A stretch of 64,000 nt of DNA from Alphaproteobacteria bacterium. GTDB lineage: Bacteria; Pseudomonadota; Alphaproteobacteria; CACIAM-22H2. Shown piece by piece: positions 18,735 to 26,185 of the stretch. The stretch spans positions 248,001-312,000 of the forward strand of contig JAFKFM010000011.1 in assembly GCA_017308135.1 (NCBI GenBank). The letters are read 5' to 3'. Position numbers and translations under genes: made by a program. Every line of letters starts with the position of its first letter. Position 1 is the first letter of the stretch. The notes beneath the pieces are model-generated. The model ran no database searches. It saw nothing but the letters and a program-made list of their open reading frames with translations, and was not told where the DNA came from.

Positions 18735-20330
18735 ATGACCGAAACCACCCAAATGCCGATTTCCCGCGAGGACGCGCTCAAAGGGCGCGCCTGGCCTTTC
18801 GAAGAAGCGCGCAAGCTGATCGCCCGCCTGGGCGGCAAAGCGCCGGAAAAAGGCTATGTGCTGTTCGAAACCGGCTACGGCCCCTCGGGCTTGCCGCATA
18901 TCGGCACGTTCGGCGAGGTCGCGCGCACCACGATGGTGCGCAAGGCGTTCGAATTGATGACCGGGTTGCCGACGCGCCTATTTGCGTTCTCGGATGACAT
19001 GGACGGTCTGCGCAAAGTGCCGGACAACATCCCGAACCCGGATCTGCTCCGCCCGCATTTGGGCAAGCCGCTGACGCAAGTGCCCGACCCGTTCGGCACG
19101 GCGCCGTCTTTCGGCCAGCACAACAACGCGAAGCTGCGCTCGTTCCTCGATTCCTTCGGCTTCGAATACGAATTCGTCTCGGCGACCGATCGTTACAAGG
19201 CGGGCGCGTTCGACGAAACGCTGCTGAAGGTCTTGCGCGCCTATGACGAGATCATGGCGATCATGCTGCCCACTTTGGGCGAGGAACGCCGCGCGACCTA
19301 TTCGCCGTTCTTGCCCGTGTCGCCCAAGTCGGGCCGCGTGCTGCAAACGCCGATCCTGGAGCGCAAGGCGTCGAGCGTCGTCTTCCGCGACGAGGATGGC
19401 GAGTTGGTCGAAGCGCCGGTCACGGGCGGCGCTTGCAAGCTGCAATGGAAGGTCGACTGGGCGATGCGCTGGGCCGCACTTGGCGTCGACTACGAAATGT
19501 CCGGCAAGGATCTGATCGATTCGGTCAAGCAATCGTCGAAGATCGTGCGCGCCATCGGCGGCAAGCCGCCCGAAGGTTTCAACTACGAACTCTTCCTCGA
19601 CGAAAACGGCGAGAAGATCTCGAAGTCGCGCGGCAACGGTCTGACGATCGAGGAATGGCTGACCTACGGCCCGCCGGAAAGCCTGTCGCTGTTCATGTTC
19701 CAGCAGCCCAAGGCCGCCAAGCGCCTGCATTTCGACGTGATCCCGCGCCACGTGGACGATTACCTGTCCTTCGTCGAGCGATATCCCACGCAGAATTTGC
19801 AGCAGCGAATGGACAATCCGGTCTTCCATATTCATGGCGGCAATCCGCCCGCCCCGGAAGCCAACGCGCTGCCGTTCAACATTCTGCTGAACCTCGCCTC
19901 GGTCGCGAATACCGAGGACAAGTCGGTGCTGTGGGGCTTCATCTCGCGCTACGCGCCGCAAGCCAATCCGCAGGCGAATCCGATGCTCGATCGCTTGGTC
20001 GGCCACGCGATCGCGTATTTCCGCGACAAGGTGAAGCCGACGCGCGTTTATCGCGCGCCGACGGAAGCCGAACGCAAAGCGCTCGCCGATCTCGACGCGA
20101 TGCTGGCGGGCTTGCCCGCGGGCGCCGATGCGACGGCGATCCAGAACCACATCTACGAAATCGGCAAGCGGCCGGATTTCGCGGATCTCAAAGCGTGGTT
20201 CCAGTGCCTTTACGAAACGCTGTTGGGATCGAGCCAAGGCCCGCGTATGGGCTCGTTCGTGGCGCTTTACGGCGTGCCCGAAACGCGCGCGTTGATCGCC
20301 AAGGCGCTGTCGGGCGAACTCTCCCGCTAA
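18735..20330 (+). CDS. lysK: Lysyl-tRNA synthetase, class I
   Basis: Charges tRNA-Lys; 531 aa. It is the class I (archaeal-type, LysK) enzyme and not the common bacterial class II form. The HIGH-type signature is GLPHIGTF (about residues 54-61) and the KMSKS-type loop is KISKSRGN (about residue 293). Class I LysRS is characteristic of alphaproteobacteria and spirochaetes among bacteria. A second possible start is the Met at residue 11, giving [19 protein letters not shown]; both are plausible. The gene ends next to the stop of the convergent S24 regulator. Confidence 0.95.
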   Translation: MTETTQMPISREDALKGRAWPFEEARKLIARLGGKAPEKGYVLFETGYGPSGLPHIGTFGEVARTTMVRKAFELMTGLPTRLFAFSDDMDGLRKVPDNIPNPDLLRPHLGKPLTQVPDPFGTAPSFGQHNNAKLRSFLDSFGFEYEFVSATDRYKAGAFDETLLKVLRAYDEIMAIMLPTLGEERRATYSPFLPVSPKSGRVLQTPILERKASSVVFRDEDGELVEAPVTGGACKLQWKVDWAMRWAALGVDYEMSGKDLIDSVKQSSKIVRAIGGKPPEGFNYELFLDENGEKISKSRGNGLTIEEWLTYGPPESLSLFMFQQPKAAKRLHFDVIPRHVDDYLSFVERYPTQNLQQRMDNPVFHIHGGNPPAPEANALPFNILLNLASVANTEDKSVLWGFISRYAPQANPQANPMLDRLVGHAIAYFRDKVKPTRVYRAPTEAERKALADLDAMLAGLPAGADATAIQNHIYEIGKRPDFADLKAWFQCLYETLLGSSQGPRMGSFVALYGVPETRALIAKALSGELSR

Positions 20331-20972
20331 CTACTGGCTCGCCCAAACGATGCGATGGATGAAGGCGACACCGCCGGCATCCATCGTTTCGATTGTATTG
20401 TCGCCGACCAACCGCAACACTTCCACATGGCGCGGCAAGCGGCGCACGAATTCGCGCGCGACCAAGCGGCCGACGATGCTGCGCAGGATGACGCGGTCGC
20501 CGCGCCGTGCGGGCGCGTGCGGGCTGACGATCAGCACATTGCCGTCGCGATAGAGCGGCTCCAGCGAATCCCCGTTGACGATCAACGCGTAGGCGTCGTC
20601 GTCGAACAGATCGGGGAAGGCGAGTTCGTCCCACGCCGCCCCGGTGGGTTTGCCCGCGTTATCGAACGCGTCGCGCAATTGCGCGTCGGAAATCGACAGC
20701 GACGGCAGTTTTTTGCGCGCCCCGATTCCGCCCGCCGACGGCACGACGCCGGCTTGCGCCAGAAAATCCAACGGGTTGGTCCCCGTGGTGTCGAAGATTC
20801 GCGCCAAGGATTCGAGCGAGGGGAAGCGCAAACGCCCGTCCGGGCCGATGCGCTTGGAGCGATTGAACGCGCTGGGGTCGAGGCCCGCGCGCTTCGCGAG
20901 CCCCGACAGCGTGAAGTTATGGTCGCGCGCGACCTTGTCGATCGCCGACCAGATATCCGCATGACGCAACAT
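20331..20972 (-). CDS. HTH / S24 (LexA-like) transcriptional regulator
   Basis: A 213-aa repressor-type protein: an N-terminal helix-turn-helix (residues 8-70, with LSGLAKRAGLDPSAFNRSKR) and a C-terminal S24 peptidase-like dimerisation domain (about 120-213). The nucleophile position is Ser136 (NGDSLEPLYRDG). The position of the catalytic Lys (in relatives GEVMAKEL) reads GRLVAREF here, that is Arg173, so self-cleavage may be lost. The C-terminus HRIVWASQ matches, from memory, a chromosomal alphaproteobacterial S24 family, so this may be a host gene and not a phage repressor. It is divergent from the phage-like cluster across an AT-rich palindrome, suggesting that it controls it. Confidence 0.82.
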   Translation of the reverse strand: MLRHADIWSAIDKVARDHNFTLSGLAKRAGLDPSAFNRSKRIGPDGRLRFPSLESLARIFDTTGTNPLDFLAQAGVVPSAGGIGARKKLPSLSISDAQLRDAFDNAGKPTGAAWDELAFPDLFDDDAYALIVNGDSLEPLYRDGNVLIVSPHAPARRGDRVILRSIVGRLVAREFVRRLPRHVEVLRLVGDNTIETMDAGGVAFIHRIVWASQ

Positions 20973-21035
20973 GATTGTGAAATCTTCGCATGGCGGCCCC
21001 GCGAAGGCGACGGGAAAATAATCCTATCTCGGAAA

Positions 21036-21057
21036 AAATAGGAAAATATTCCTATTT
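21036..21057. promoter_or_regulatory. Palindromic operator candidate between S24 regulator and phage-like cluster
   Basis: AAATAGGAA-AATA-TTCCTATTT is a perfect inverted repeat with 9-bp arms in a 45-bp AT-rich patch. A third half-site TCCTAT is at 21022-21027, 28 bp from the right arm copy. The site is 64 bp from the regulator start and 81 bp from the first phage-like gene, the expected place for a lambda-type or LexA-type operator. Confidence 0.65.
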
Positions 21058-21066
21058 AAAAATCCG

Positions 21067-21096
21067 TTGAGCGCGGTTGTCGCGAATCGTTATTCC
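21067..21096 (+). promoter_or_regulatory. Possible promoter of the phage-like operon
   Basis: TTGAGC (21067-21072) and TATTCC (21091-21096) with an 18-bp spacer. The match is weak; it is proposed because it lies just downstream of the palindrome and upstream of the first gene of a long co-oriented run. Confidence 0.3.
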
Positions 21097-21137
21097 TGGG
21101 GCGTCGAATTGATCCGCAACCCCTAGGAAACCGCATC

Positions 21138-21611
21138 ATGGGTCTCGCCTTCGCCGACACGCCGACCGCCGAATTCGTCCTGATCCGCCCCGGATCAGAA
21201 GCGCTGGTCGTGTTCCGCGACCAGACCGAGATCGCATGGTTGCGCTGGCTGAAACGCGGCTTCCGCCATTGCGCGGTGGTGGTGCGGATCGGCGGCGAGT
21301 GGGTGATGATCGATTCGCTCTCGCATTCGATTTGTGTCGGTAAATTCGGGGACGAACCGATGTCGCGTCTCGCCTGGCGCTATCGCCAGGCCGGGCACAT
21401 CGTGATCGAAACCGTGGTCGGCGAAGGCAAGGCGCGCATCGCACCGCCGCTGCCCTTCACGTGCGTCGAGGCGGTCAAGCGCGTGCTGGGTATCCAAAGC
21501 TGGTTCGTGCTCACGCCCCATCAACTCTACCGCCATCTGCGCGCTGCCAAGCGCCTTCGCCGACCCGAAATCGGCGGCGAAACCCACCCCGTCGCCGTCG
21601 AAGCGGCGTGA
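21138..21611 (+). CDS. Phage-cluster protein with permuted papain/NlpC-like motif order
   Basis: A 157-aa protein with no secretion signal. Residues 42-50 (FRHCAVVVR) and 107-117 (FTCVEAVKRVL) look like the His and Cys motifs of circularly permuted NlpC/P60 or LRAT-like thiol hydrolases, in which His44 precedes Cys109, with the Cys at the start of a helix. The region after the Cys (LTPHQLYRHL) resembles the 'TP..L...L' end of such folds. If so it may be a peptidoglycan or isopeptide hydrolase used for lysis or entry, taking the place of a missing endolysin. This is inference from motif order; the protein could equally be a non-enzymatic homologue. First gene of the phage-like run. Confidence 0.6.
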   Translation: MGLAFADTPTAEFVLIRPGSEALVVFRDQTEIAWLRWLKRGFRHCAVVVRIGGEWVMIDSLSHSICVGKFGDEPMSRLAWRYRQAGHIVIETVVGEGKARIAPPLPFTCVEAVKRVLGIQSWFVLTPHQLYRHLRAAKRLRRPEIGGETHPVAVEAA

Positions 21612-21668
21612 GAACAAATATCGATCATATTCGTAACCGCTGCACGAAAAGGAAATCAGGAGATCGCC

Positions 21669-21881
21669 ATGGGTTCCGTGTTTTCTTCCGCCCCGTCCGC
21701 ACCCCCGCCGCCGCCGCCCCCGCCGCCGTTGCCCGACCCCGAGGTCGAGCGCCGCGAAGCGCGCATCAAAGCGATGCTGCGCCGCCGGCGCGGCCGCCAA
21801 GGTTTGCTCGCGACGGGCGAACGCGGCGTGCTGACCGCCTCGGTCCTGCCCGATCAGACGCAGACGAAGCTAGGGGCGTGA
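21669..21881 (+). CDS. Small proline-rich phage protein preceding the portal gene
   Basis: A 70-aa protein with a run of nine prolines near the N-terminus (APPPPPPPPPLPDPEVERR) and a basic middle (MLRRRRGRQGLL), ending in QTKLGA. Small proteins of this build commonly sit just before the head-tail connector gene in T7-like phages of alphaproteobacteria; their role is not established. It ends inside the possible GTG start of the portal gene (GTGA). Confidence 0.7.
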   Translation: MGSVFSSAPSAPPPPPPPPPLPDPEVERREARIKAMLRRRRGRQGLLATGERGVLTASVLPDQTQTKLGA

Positions 21882-21886
21882 CCGTC

Positions 21887-23437
21887 ATGGATTCCGCTCC
21901 CGAACAGGCCCAGGCGATTCTGCGCCGCTATCGCCGCGCCAAGCAGGCACGGGGCCCGTGGGAATCGATCTGGCAGGATTGCTACGATTTCGCCTTGCCG
22001 CAGCGTTCGGCCCTGGCGCCGTCCGTCGCACCCGATCGCCGCGCCGATCGTCTTTTCGACGGCACCGCGCCCGACGCGGCCGACCAGCTCGCGGCGTCGT
22101 TGATGTCGCAGCTTGTGCCGCCTTGGACGCGCTGGTTCGGTTTGCAGCCGGGCAGCGACGTGCCCGAAGAAGTGCACGCCCAAGTCGGCGAGGTGCTGGA
22201 GAAGACCGCCGCGATTCTGCAAACGCATTTCGATCGCTCGAATTTCGCGGTCGAGGCGCATCAATGCTTCCTCGATCTGATCGTCGCGGGCACCGCGGCG
22301 CTGCAGTTCGAAGAAGCCACACCGGGCGCCGACAGCGCCTTCCGTTTCACCGCTGTACCCCTGGCGCAGATCAGCGTGGAGGAGGGCGGCGACGGCTTGC
22401 CCGACACGGTGTTCCGCACCAGCGAGGTAACGGCCACGCGCTTGCGCGCCCGCTTCCCGCGCGCCGAATTGCCCGAAAGCATTCTGCGCGAGGCGGAAGA
22501 GCATACGAGCGAAGGTGTCGAAAAGCGCCACACGCTGGTCGAAGCGGCATTGCCCGAAGCGTCGGGCGTGCGCTACGCGGCCGTGCTCGAAACCGGGGCG
22601 GGGGCGCAAACACCCACGCTGCTCGCCGAAGGCCGCTTCGCGCAATCGCCGTTCCTGGTGTTCCGCTGGCTGAAGGCGCCGGGCGAATCCTATGGCCGTT
22701 CGCCGGTGATGAAGGCGCTGCCCGACATCAAGACCGCCAACAAGGTCGTCGAGCTTGTGCTGAAAAACGCGTCGATCGCGGTCACGGGCATCTGGCAGGC
22801 CGACGATGACGGCGTGCTGAATCCGGCGAACATCAAGCTTCAGCCCGGAACGATCATCCCGAAGGCGGTGGGCTCGGCGGGTTTGACGCCGCTCGAAGCG
22901 CCGGGCCGCTTCGACGTGTCGAATCTCGTGCTCTCCGATCTGCGCGCACGCATCCGCCACGCGATGCTGGCCGACAAGCTCGGCGCCATCGAAGGGCCGA
23001 AGATGACGGCGACGGAAGTGCTCGAACGCTCGGCCGAAATGGCGCGCGTGCTCGGCGCGACCTATGGCCGCTTGCAGTCGGAACTGCTCACGCCGCTCGT
23101 CGCGCGCTCGATCGGCATTCTGCGCCGGCGCGGCGAAGTGCCGCCGATCGTGATCGACGGCCGCGTGGTGGAGCTTCGCTACAAATCCCCGCTCGCGCGC
23201 GTGCAGGCCGAAAGCGACGTGCGCAACGCGCTGCTGTGGATTCAGCAAACCGCGATGCTCGGCCCCGAAGGCCAGGCGACGGTCGATAGCGCCGCCGCCG
23301 CGCGCTGGATCGCGCGCGCGATGAACGTGCCCGCCGATCTGGTGAAGCCCGTTCAGGCTTTGCCTGACCCCGCGATGCTCGCCGCCGCGTTGGGGCTTGG
23401 CCCCCAAGCCGCTCCCGTTCCGCAACTTCCGAACTGA
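21887..23437 (+). CDS. Phage head-tail connector (portal) protein, podovirus type
   Basis: Forms the dodecameric portal through which DNA enters and leaves the head; 516 aa, the usual size for T7-type connectors. Family text includes RGPWESIWQDCYDFALPQR, the segment LFDGTAPDAADQLAASLMSQLVPP, FGLQPG, YGRSPVMKALPDIKTANKV and GPKMTATEVLER, all characteristic of the Head-tail_con family. The start is ATG 21887 with AGGGG ten bases upstream; a GTG at 21878 overlapping the previous stop is possible. Scaffold and capsid genes follow in the canonical T7 order. Confidence 0.93.
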   Translation: MDSAPEQAQAILRRYRRAKQARGPWESIWQDCYDFALPQRSALAPSVAPDRRADRLFDGTAPDAADQLAASLMSQLVPPWTRWFGLQPGSDVPEEVHAQVGEVLEKTAAILQTHFDRSNFAVEAHQCFLDLIVAGTAALQFEEATPGADSAFRFTAVPLAQISVEEGGDGLPDTVFRTSEVTATRLRARFPRAELPESILREAEEHTSEGVEKRHTLVEAALPEASGVRYAAVLETGAGAQTPTLLAEGRFAQSPFLVFRWLKAPGESYGRSPVMKALPDIKTANKVVELVLKNASIAVTGIWQADDDGVLNPANIKLQPGTIIPKAVGSAGLTPLEAPGRFDVSNLVLSDLRARIRHAMLADKLGAIEGPKMTATEVLERSAEMARVLGATYGRLQSELLTPLVARSIGILRRRGEVPPIVIDGRVVELRYKSPLARVQAESDVRNALLWIQQTAMLGPEGQATVDSAAAARWIARAMNVPADLVKPVQALPDPAMLAAALGLGPQAAPVPQLPN

Positions 23438-23455
23438 TCCTCGAAAGGAAACGCC

Positions 23456-24205
23456 ATGACCACCGAAACCGCTTCGCCTGCCACGCCCGAGCCCATCTCG
23501 CTATTGCCGAATCCCGCAGCCCCCGGCGGCCGTCCGGAATCGTTGCCCGAGAAATTCTGGGACAACGACAAGGGCGCCATCCGCACCGACGATCTCGCCA
23601 AGGCCTATACCGAGCTCGAGCGGCGCATGTCGGGTTCCGTGCCCGGTCCCGGCAGCGCGGAGTGGGATTCCACTTTGCGCCGCGCGCTGGAGATTCCCGA
23701 AACGCCGGACGGCTACAAGATCGAGATGAAGGACGATCTGTTGTCGGTCGACCCGGCGGTCAATGCGCGCTTGCATCAGGCGGGTTTCTCGCCGCGCCAG
23801 GCGCAGCTTGTCTACGACCTCGCGGTCGAGCGCATTGTGCCGCTCGCGGCCCAACTCGCCGCCGATGCGCGCCATGAGCAGACGATGGAACGCCTGGCCG
23901 AGGAATTCGGCGGCGCCGAAAAATGGAACGCGCTCTCGGGCCAGATCGCCGCGTGGGGCCAGCGCAATCTCTCGCCGGTCGTGTACGCGGCACTCGCCGC
24001 GTCGCCCGACGGGATCCGCGCCATGCGCCGCTTGATGGAGTCGGGCGAGCCGCCTTTGGGCGCGCCCGGCGGATCGCCCACACCGGCCAGCGAAGGCGAT
24101 CTGCGCGAGATGATGAAGGACAAGCGCTATTGGCGCGATCGCGATCCCGCCTTCATCCGCGCGGTCACCGAGGGCTATCGCCGCCTTTACGACGGCAAGG
24201 CCTGA
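23456..24205 (+). CDS. Phage capsid assembly (scaffolding) protein
   Basis: A 249-aa acidic, Ala/Glu-rich protein between portal and capsid, the position of T7 gp9. The N-terminus has the SLPEKFWDNDKGAIRTDDLAKAY segment seen in podoviral scaffolds, with IPETPDGYKI further on. The C-terminus is a compact helical motif, LREMMKDKRYWRDRDPAF then IRAVTEGYRRLYDGKA. C-terminal helices of scaffolds bind coat protein during procapsid assembly. Related copies of this motif occur twice in the protein encoded at 34851-35786. Not expected to remain in mature particles. Confidence 0.85.
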   Translation: MTTETASPATPEPISLLPNPAAPGGRPESLPEKFWDNDKGAIRTDDLAKAYTELERRMSGSVPGPGSAEWDSTLRRALEIPETPDGYKIEMKDDLLSVDPAVNARLHQAGFSPRQAQLVYDLAVERIVPLAAQLAADARHEQTMERLAEEFGGAEKWNALSGQIAAWGQRNLSPVVYAALAASPDGIRAMRRLMESGEPPLGAPGGSPTPASEGDLREMMKDKRYWRDRDPAFIRAVTEGYRRLYDGKA

Positions 24206-24305
24206 CGACATTCGGCGACACCGCCCGCCCGTGATGCCCGCTTGCGACGCGGGATGAACGGATAACGGATCGGCACCCGAAGAACGCGCCGGGACAACCG
24301 TCGCA

Positions 24306-24350
24306 CCCGGAAAGGCGCAAATGCCGGTCGCACGGCCAAGCCTTTCCGGG
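24306..24350 (+). other. Long-stem hairpin upstream of the capsid gene
   Basis: CCCGGAAAGGC (24306-24316) and GCCTTTCCGGG (24340-24350) are perfect 11-bp complements. The 23-nt loop contains a smaller GCCG...CGGC stem. No T-run follows. It lies in the only long gap (228 bp) of the virion operon, 84 nt before the capsid ATG; an mRNA processing or stability site, or a weak terminator that tunes scaffold and capsid levels, is possible. The rest of this gap shows no open frame worth calling. Confidence 0.55.
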
Positions 24351-24433
24351 ACGGACGGCCCCGGCGCCGAACCCAACCCGCCGGAAGCGTCGCGCGCATC
24401 CGGTCAACCTCTACGCCAGGAGACCACCTAAAG

Positions 24434-25246
24434 ATGCCTAATATCGAAACAGCCTTCGTCAAAAACTACGAAGGCGAAGTCCACACCGCCTATCAGCGGC
24501 TGGGCTCCAAGCTGCGCAATACCGTGCGGTCGAAGAAGCAGATCGAGGGCGCTTCGACCGTGTTCCAGAAGATGGGCAAGGGGGCCGCGTCCACCAAGGC
24601 GCGTCATGCCCAGGTCCCGGTGATGAATGTCGACCATTCCACGGTCGAAGTGTTCCTCAAGGACTACTACGCCGGCGAATGGCTCGACGCGCTCGACGAG
24701 ATCAAGGTCGGCAGCGACGAACGCCAAGCGGTGATCAACTCGGGCGCCTACGCGCTGGGCCGCAAGACCGACGAGCTGATCATCGAAGCGCTGGGCGTGT
24801 CGAGCAACTACGCGGGCGACAACTCCACGGGCCTCACCAAGGCCAAGGTGCTGACCGCCTTCGAGATGCTGGGGGCGGTCGACGTGCCCGACGACGGCGA
24901 GCGCTACGCCGTGGTCGGCTGGGGCCAGTGGAGCGATCTGCTCGACATCGAGGAGTTCGCCAACGCCGATTACGTCGGGTCGGAAGATCTGCCGTGGAAC
25001 GGCACGCAGGCCAAGCGCTGGCTCGGCACGCTGTGGATGCCGCATTCGGGCCTGACCAAAACGGCCGGCGTGCGCTTCTGCCACTGGTACCACAAATCGG
25101 CGATCGGCCACGCGTCCGGCAAGGACGTGACGACCGACATCACCTGGCACGGCGACCGCGCCAGCTTCTTCATCTCGAACATGATGAGCCAGGGTGCCGG
25201 CATCATCGACGCCGAAGGCGTCGTCACCCTGCGTTGCGCCGAGTAA
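24434..25246 (+). CDS. Phage major capsid protein
   Basis: A 270-aa coat protein following the scaffold gene. The opening (MPNIETAFVKNYEGEVHTAYQ then RLGSKLRNTVRSK) and the segments NVDHSTVEVFLKDYYAGEWLD, LGRKTDELIIEAL and WHGDRASFFISNMMSQGAGIID match a widespread podoviral capsid family in proteobacteria (HK97-fold relatives, about 270-330 aa). Start ATG 24434 has AGGAGA upstream. It probably assembles with the 89-aa protein encoded next. Confidence 0.87.
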   Translation: MPNIETAFVKNYEGEVHTAYQRLGSKLRNTVRSKKQIEGASTVFQKMGKGAASTKARHAQVPVMNVDHSTVEVFLKDYYAGEWLDALDEIKVGSDERQAVINSGAYALGRKTDELIIEALGVSSNYAGDNSTGLTKAKVLTAFEMLGAVDVPDDGERYAVVGWGQWSDLLDIEEFANADYVGSEDLPWNGTQAKRWLGTLWMPHSGLTKTAGVRFCHWYHKSAIGHASGKDVTTDITWHGDRASFFISNMMSQGAGIIDAEGVVTLRCAE

Positions 25247-25262
25247 CGGAAAGGAGACGCAC

Positions 25263-25532
25263 ATGGCTTTCGTCCAGAAAAACCTCAGCGTGCTCGCCTA
25301 CGCGAACGGCTTCACGCTTTGGCACTACACCACGCCCGACACGGCCGCGACGGTCGACACGACCGGCTATTTCAACGCGGCCGCGGACATGCTGCGCCCC
25401 GGCGACATGCTGCTCGCCAACACCTCGACCGGGGGCACCACGGTCAACGGGATCTTCGCGGTCGCGTCGAACGCGAGCGGAATTGTCGATACCGCCGATA
25501 TGACGCGGTTCGATTCCGCCGACACCGACTGA
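25263..25532 (+). CDS. Small capsid-proximal phage protein (possible head decoration protein)
   Basis: An 89-aa protein of Ala, Thr and Asp-rich composition: FVQKNLSVLAYANGFTLWHY, then a central segment YFNAAADMLRPGDMLLANTS and a C-terminal part GIFAVASNASGIVDTADM. Small beta-rich proteins of this kind regularly follow podoviral capsid genes; a decoration or head-stabilising role is inferred only from position. It begins 16 bp after the capsid stop with a good Shine-Dalgarno (AAAGGAG). A long perfect hairpin follows it. Confidence 0.7.
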   Translation: MAFVQKNLSVLAYANGFTLWHYTTPDTAATVDTTGYFNAAADMLRPGDMLLANTSTGGTTVNGIFAVASNASGIVDTADMTRFDSADTD

Positions 25533-25553
25533 CGCTTGTAACCGCGAAGGGAA

Positions 25554-25590
25554 GGCGCGCCGGTTCCAACCTCCCTGGAACCGGCGCGCC
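25554..25590 (+). other. Perfect 15-bp hairpin after the capsid-proximal gene
   Basis: GGCGCGCCGGTTCCA (25554-25568), a 7-nt loop ACCTCCC, and TGGAACCGGCGCGCC (25576-25590) form a perfect stem. There is no following T-run (GGACCCGCC). Its position between head genes and tail genes suggests a transcript end or stabilising 3' structure for abundant capsid mRNA, as found in other phage operons, but read-through to the tail genes must occur if this is the only promoter. Confidence 0.7.
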
Positions 25591-25615
25591 GGACCCGCCG
25601 ACAGGAGATTCCAAA

Positions 25616-26185
25616 ATGGCCCTCACGCCCATCGCGCTGTGTTCCCGCGCGCTCATCAAACTCGGTGCAAGGCCGATCGCATCCTTCGTCGAAGGCACGG
25701 TCGAAGCCCAGGTCGCGGCAGCACTCTATCCGTCCGTGCGCGACGCGCTGATCTCCGCGCATCCGTGGAGCTTCGCGACCGCGCAGGCGACCTTGCCGCG
25801 CTTGGCCGCCGCGCCCGTCGCCGATCTGCGCTACGCGCATCAACTGCCCGTCGATTTCCTGCGCGCACTCTCCGTCGGTTCGGGTGCCCGCGGGCGCGGG
25901 GCGGAATATCGCATCGTCGAATCGACGCTGCAGAGCGATCTCGACGAGGTCGTGCTCTCCTACATCTTCCGGCCCGACGAAAGCGGCTTTCCGCCGTTCT
26001 TCGATTCCGCGTTGATCGCGTCGCTGGCGGCGGAATTCTGCCTGCCGATCACCGAAAGCACGTCGCGCTCGGAGCTTCTCTACAAGCTCGCCGACGGCGA
26101 GTTCCGCCGCGCGCGTTTGATCGACGCGCAGCAGGACACGCCCGGCCGCGTCGAGGACTTCACGCTGGTGGAGGCGCGCCGATGA
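25616..26185 (+). CDS. Phage tail tubular protein A (gp11-like)
   Basis: A 189-aa protein in the position of T7 gp11, which forms the gatekeeper ring below the portal. The N-terminus LTPIALCSRALIKLGARPIASF and the WSFATAQATLPRLAAAPVAD segment are typical of the tail tubular A family, as is the DFLRALSVG text before the central strand. It starts at ATG 25616 and overlaps the next gene by 4 nt (ATGA at 26182), so nozzle and gatekeeper proteins are translationally coupled. Confidence 0.87.
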   Translation: MALTPIALCSRALIKLGARPIASFVEGTVEAQVAAALYPSVRDALISAHPWSFATAQATLPRLAAAPVADLRYAHQLPVDFLRALSVGSGARGRGAEYRIVESTLQSDLDEVVLSYIFRPDESGFPPFFDSALIASLAAEFCLPITESTSRSELLYKLADGEFRRARLIDAQQDTPGRVEDFTLVEARR

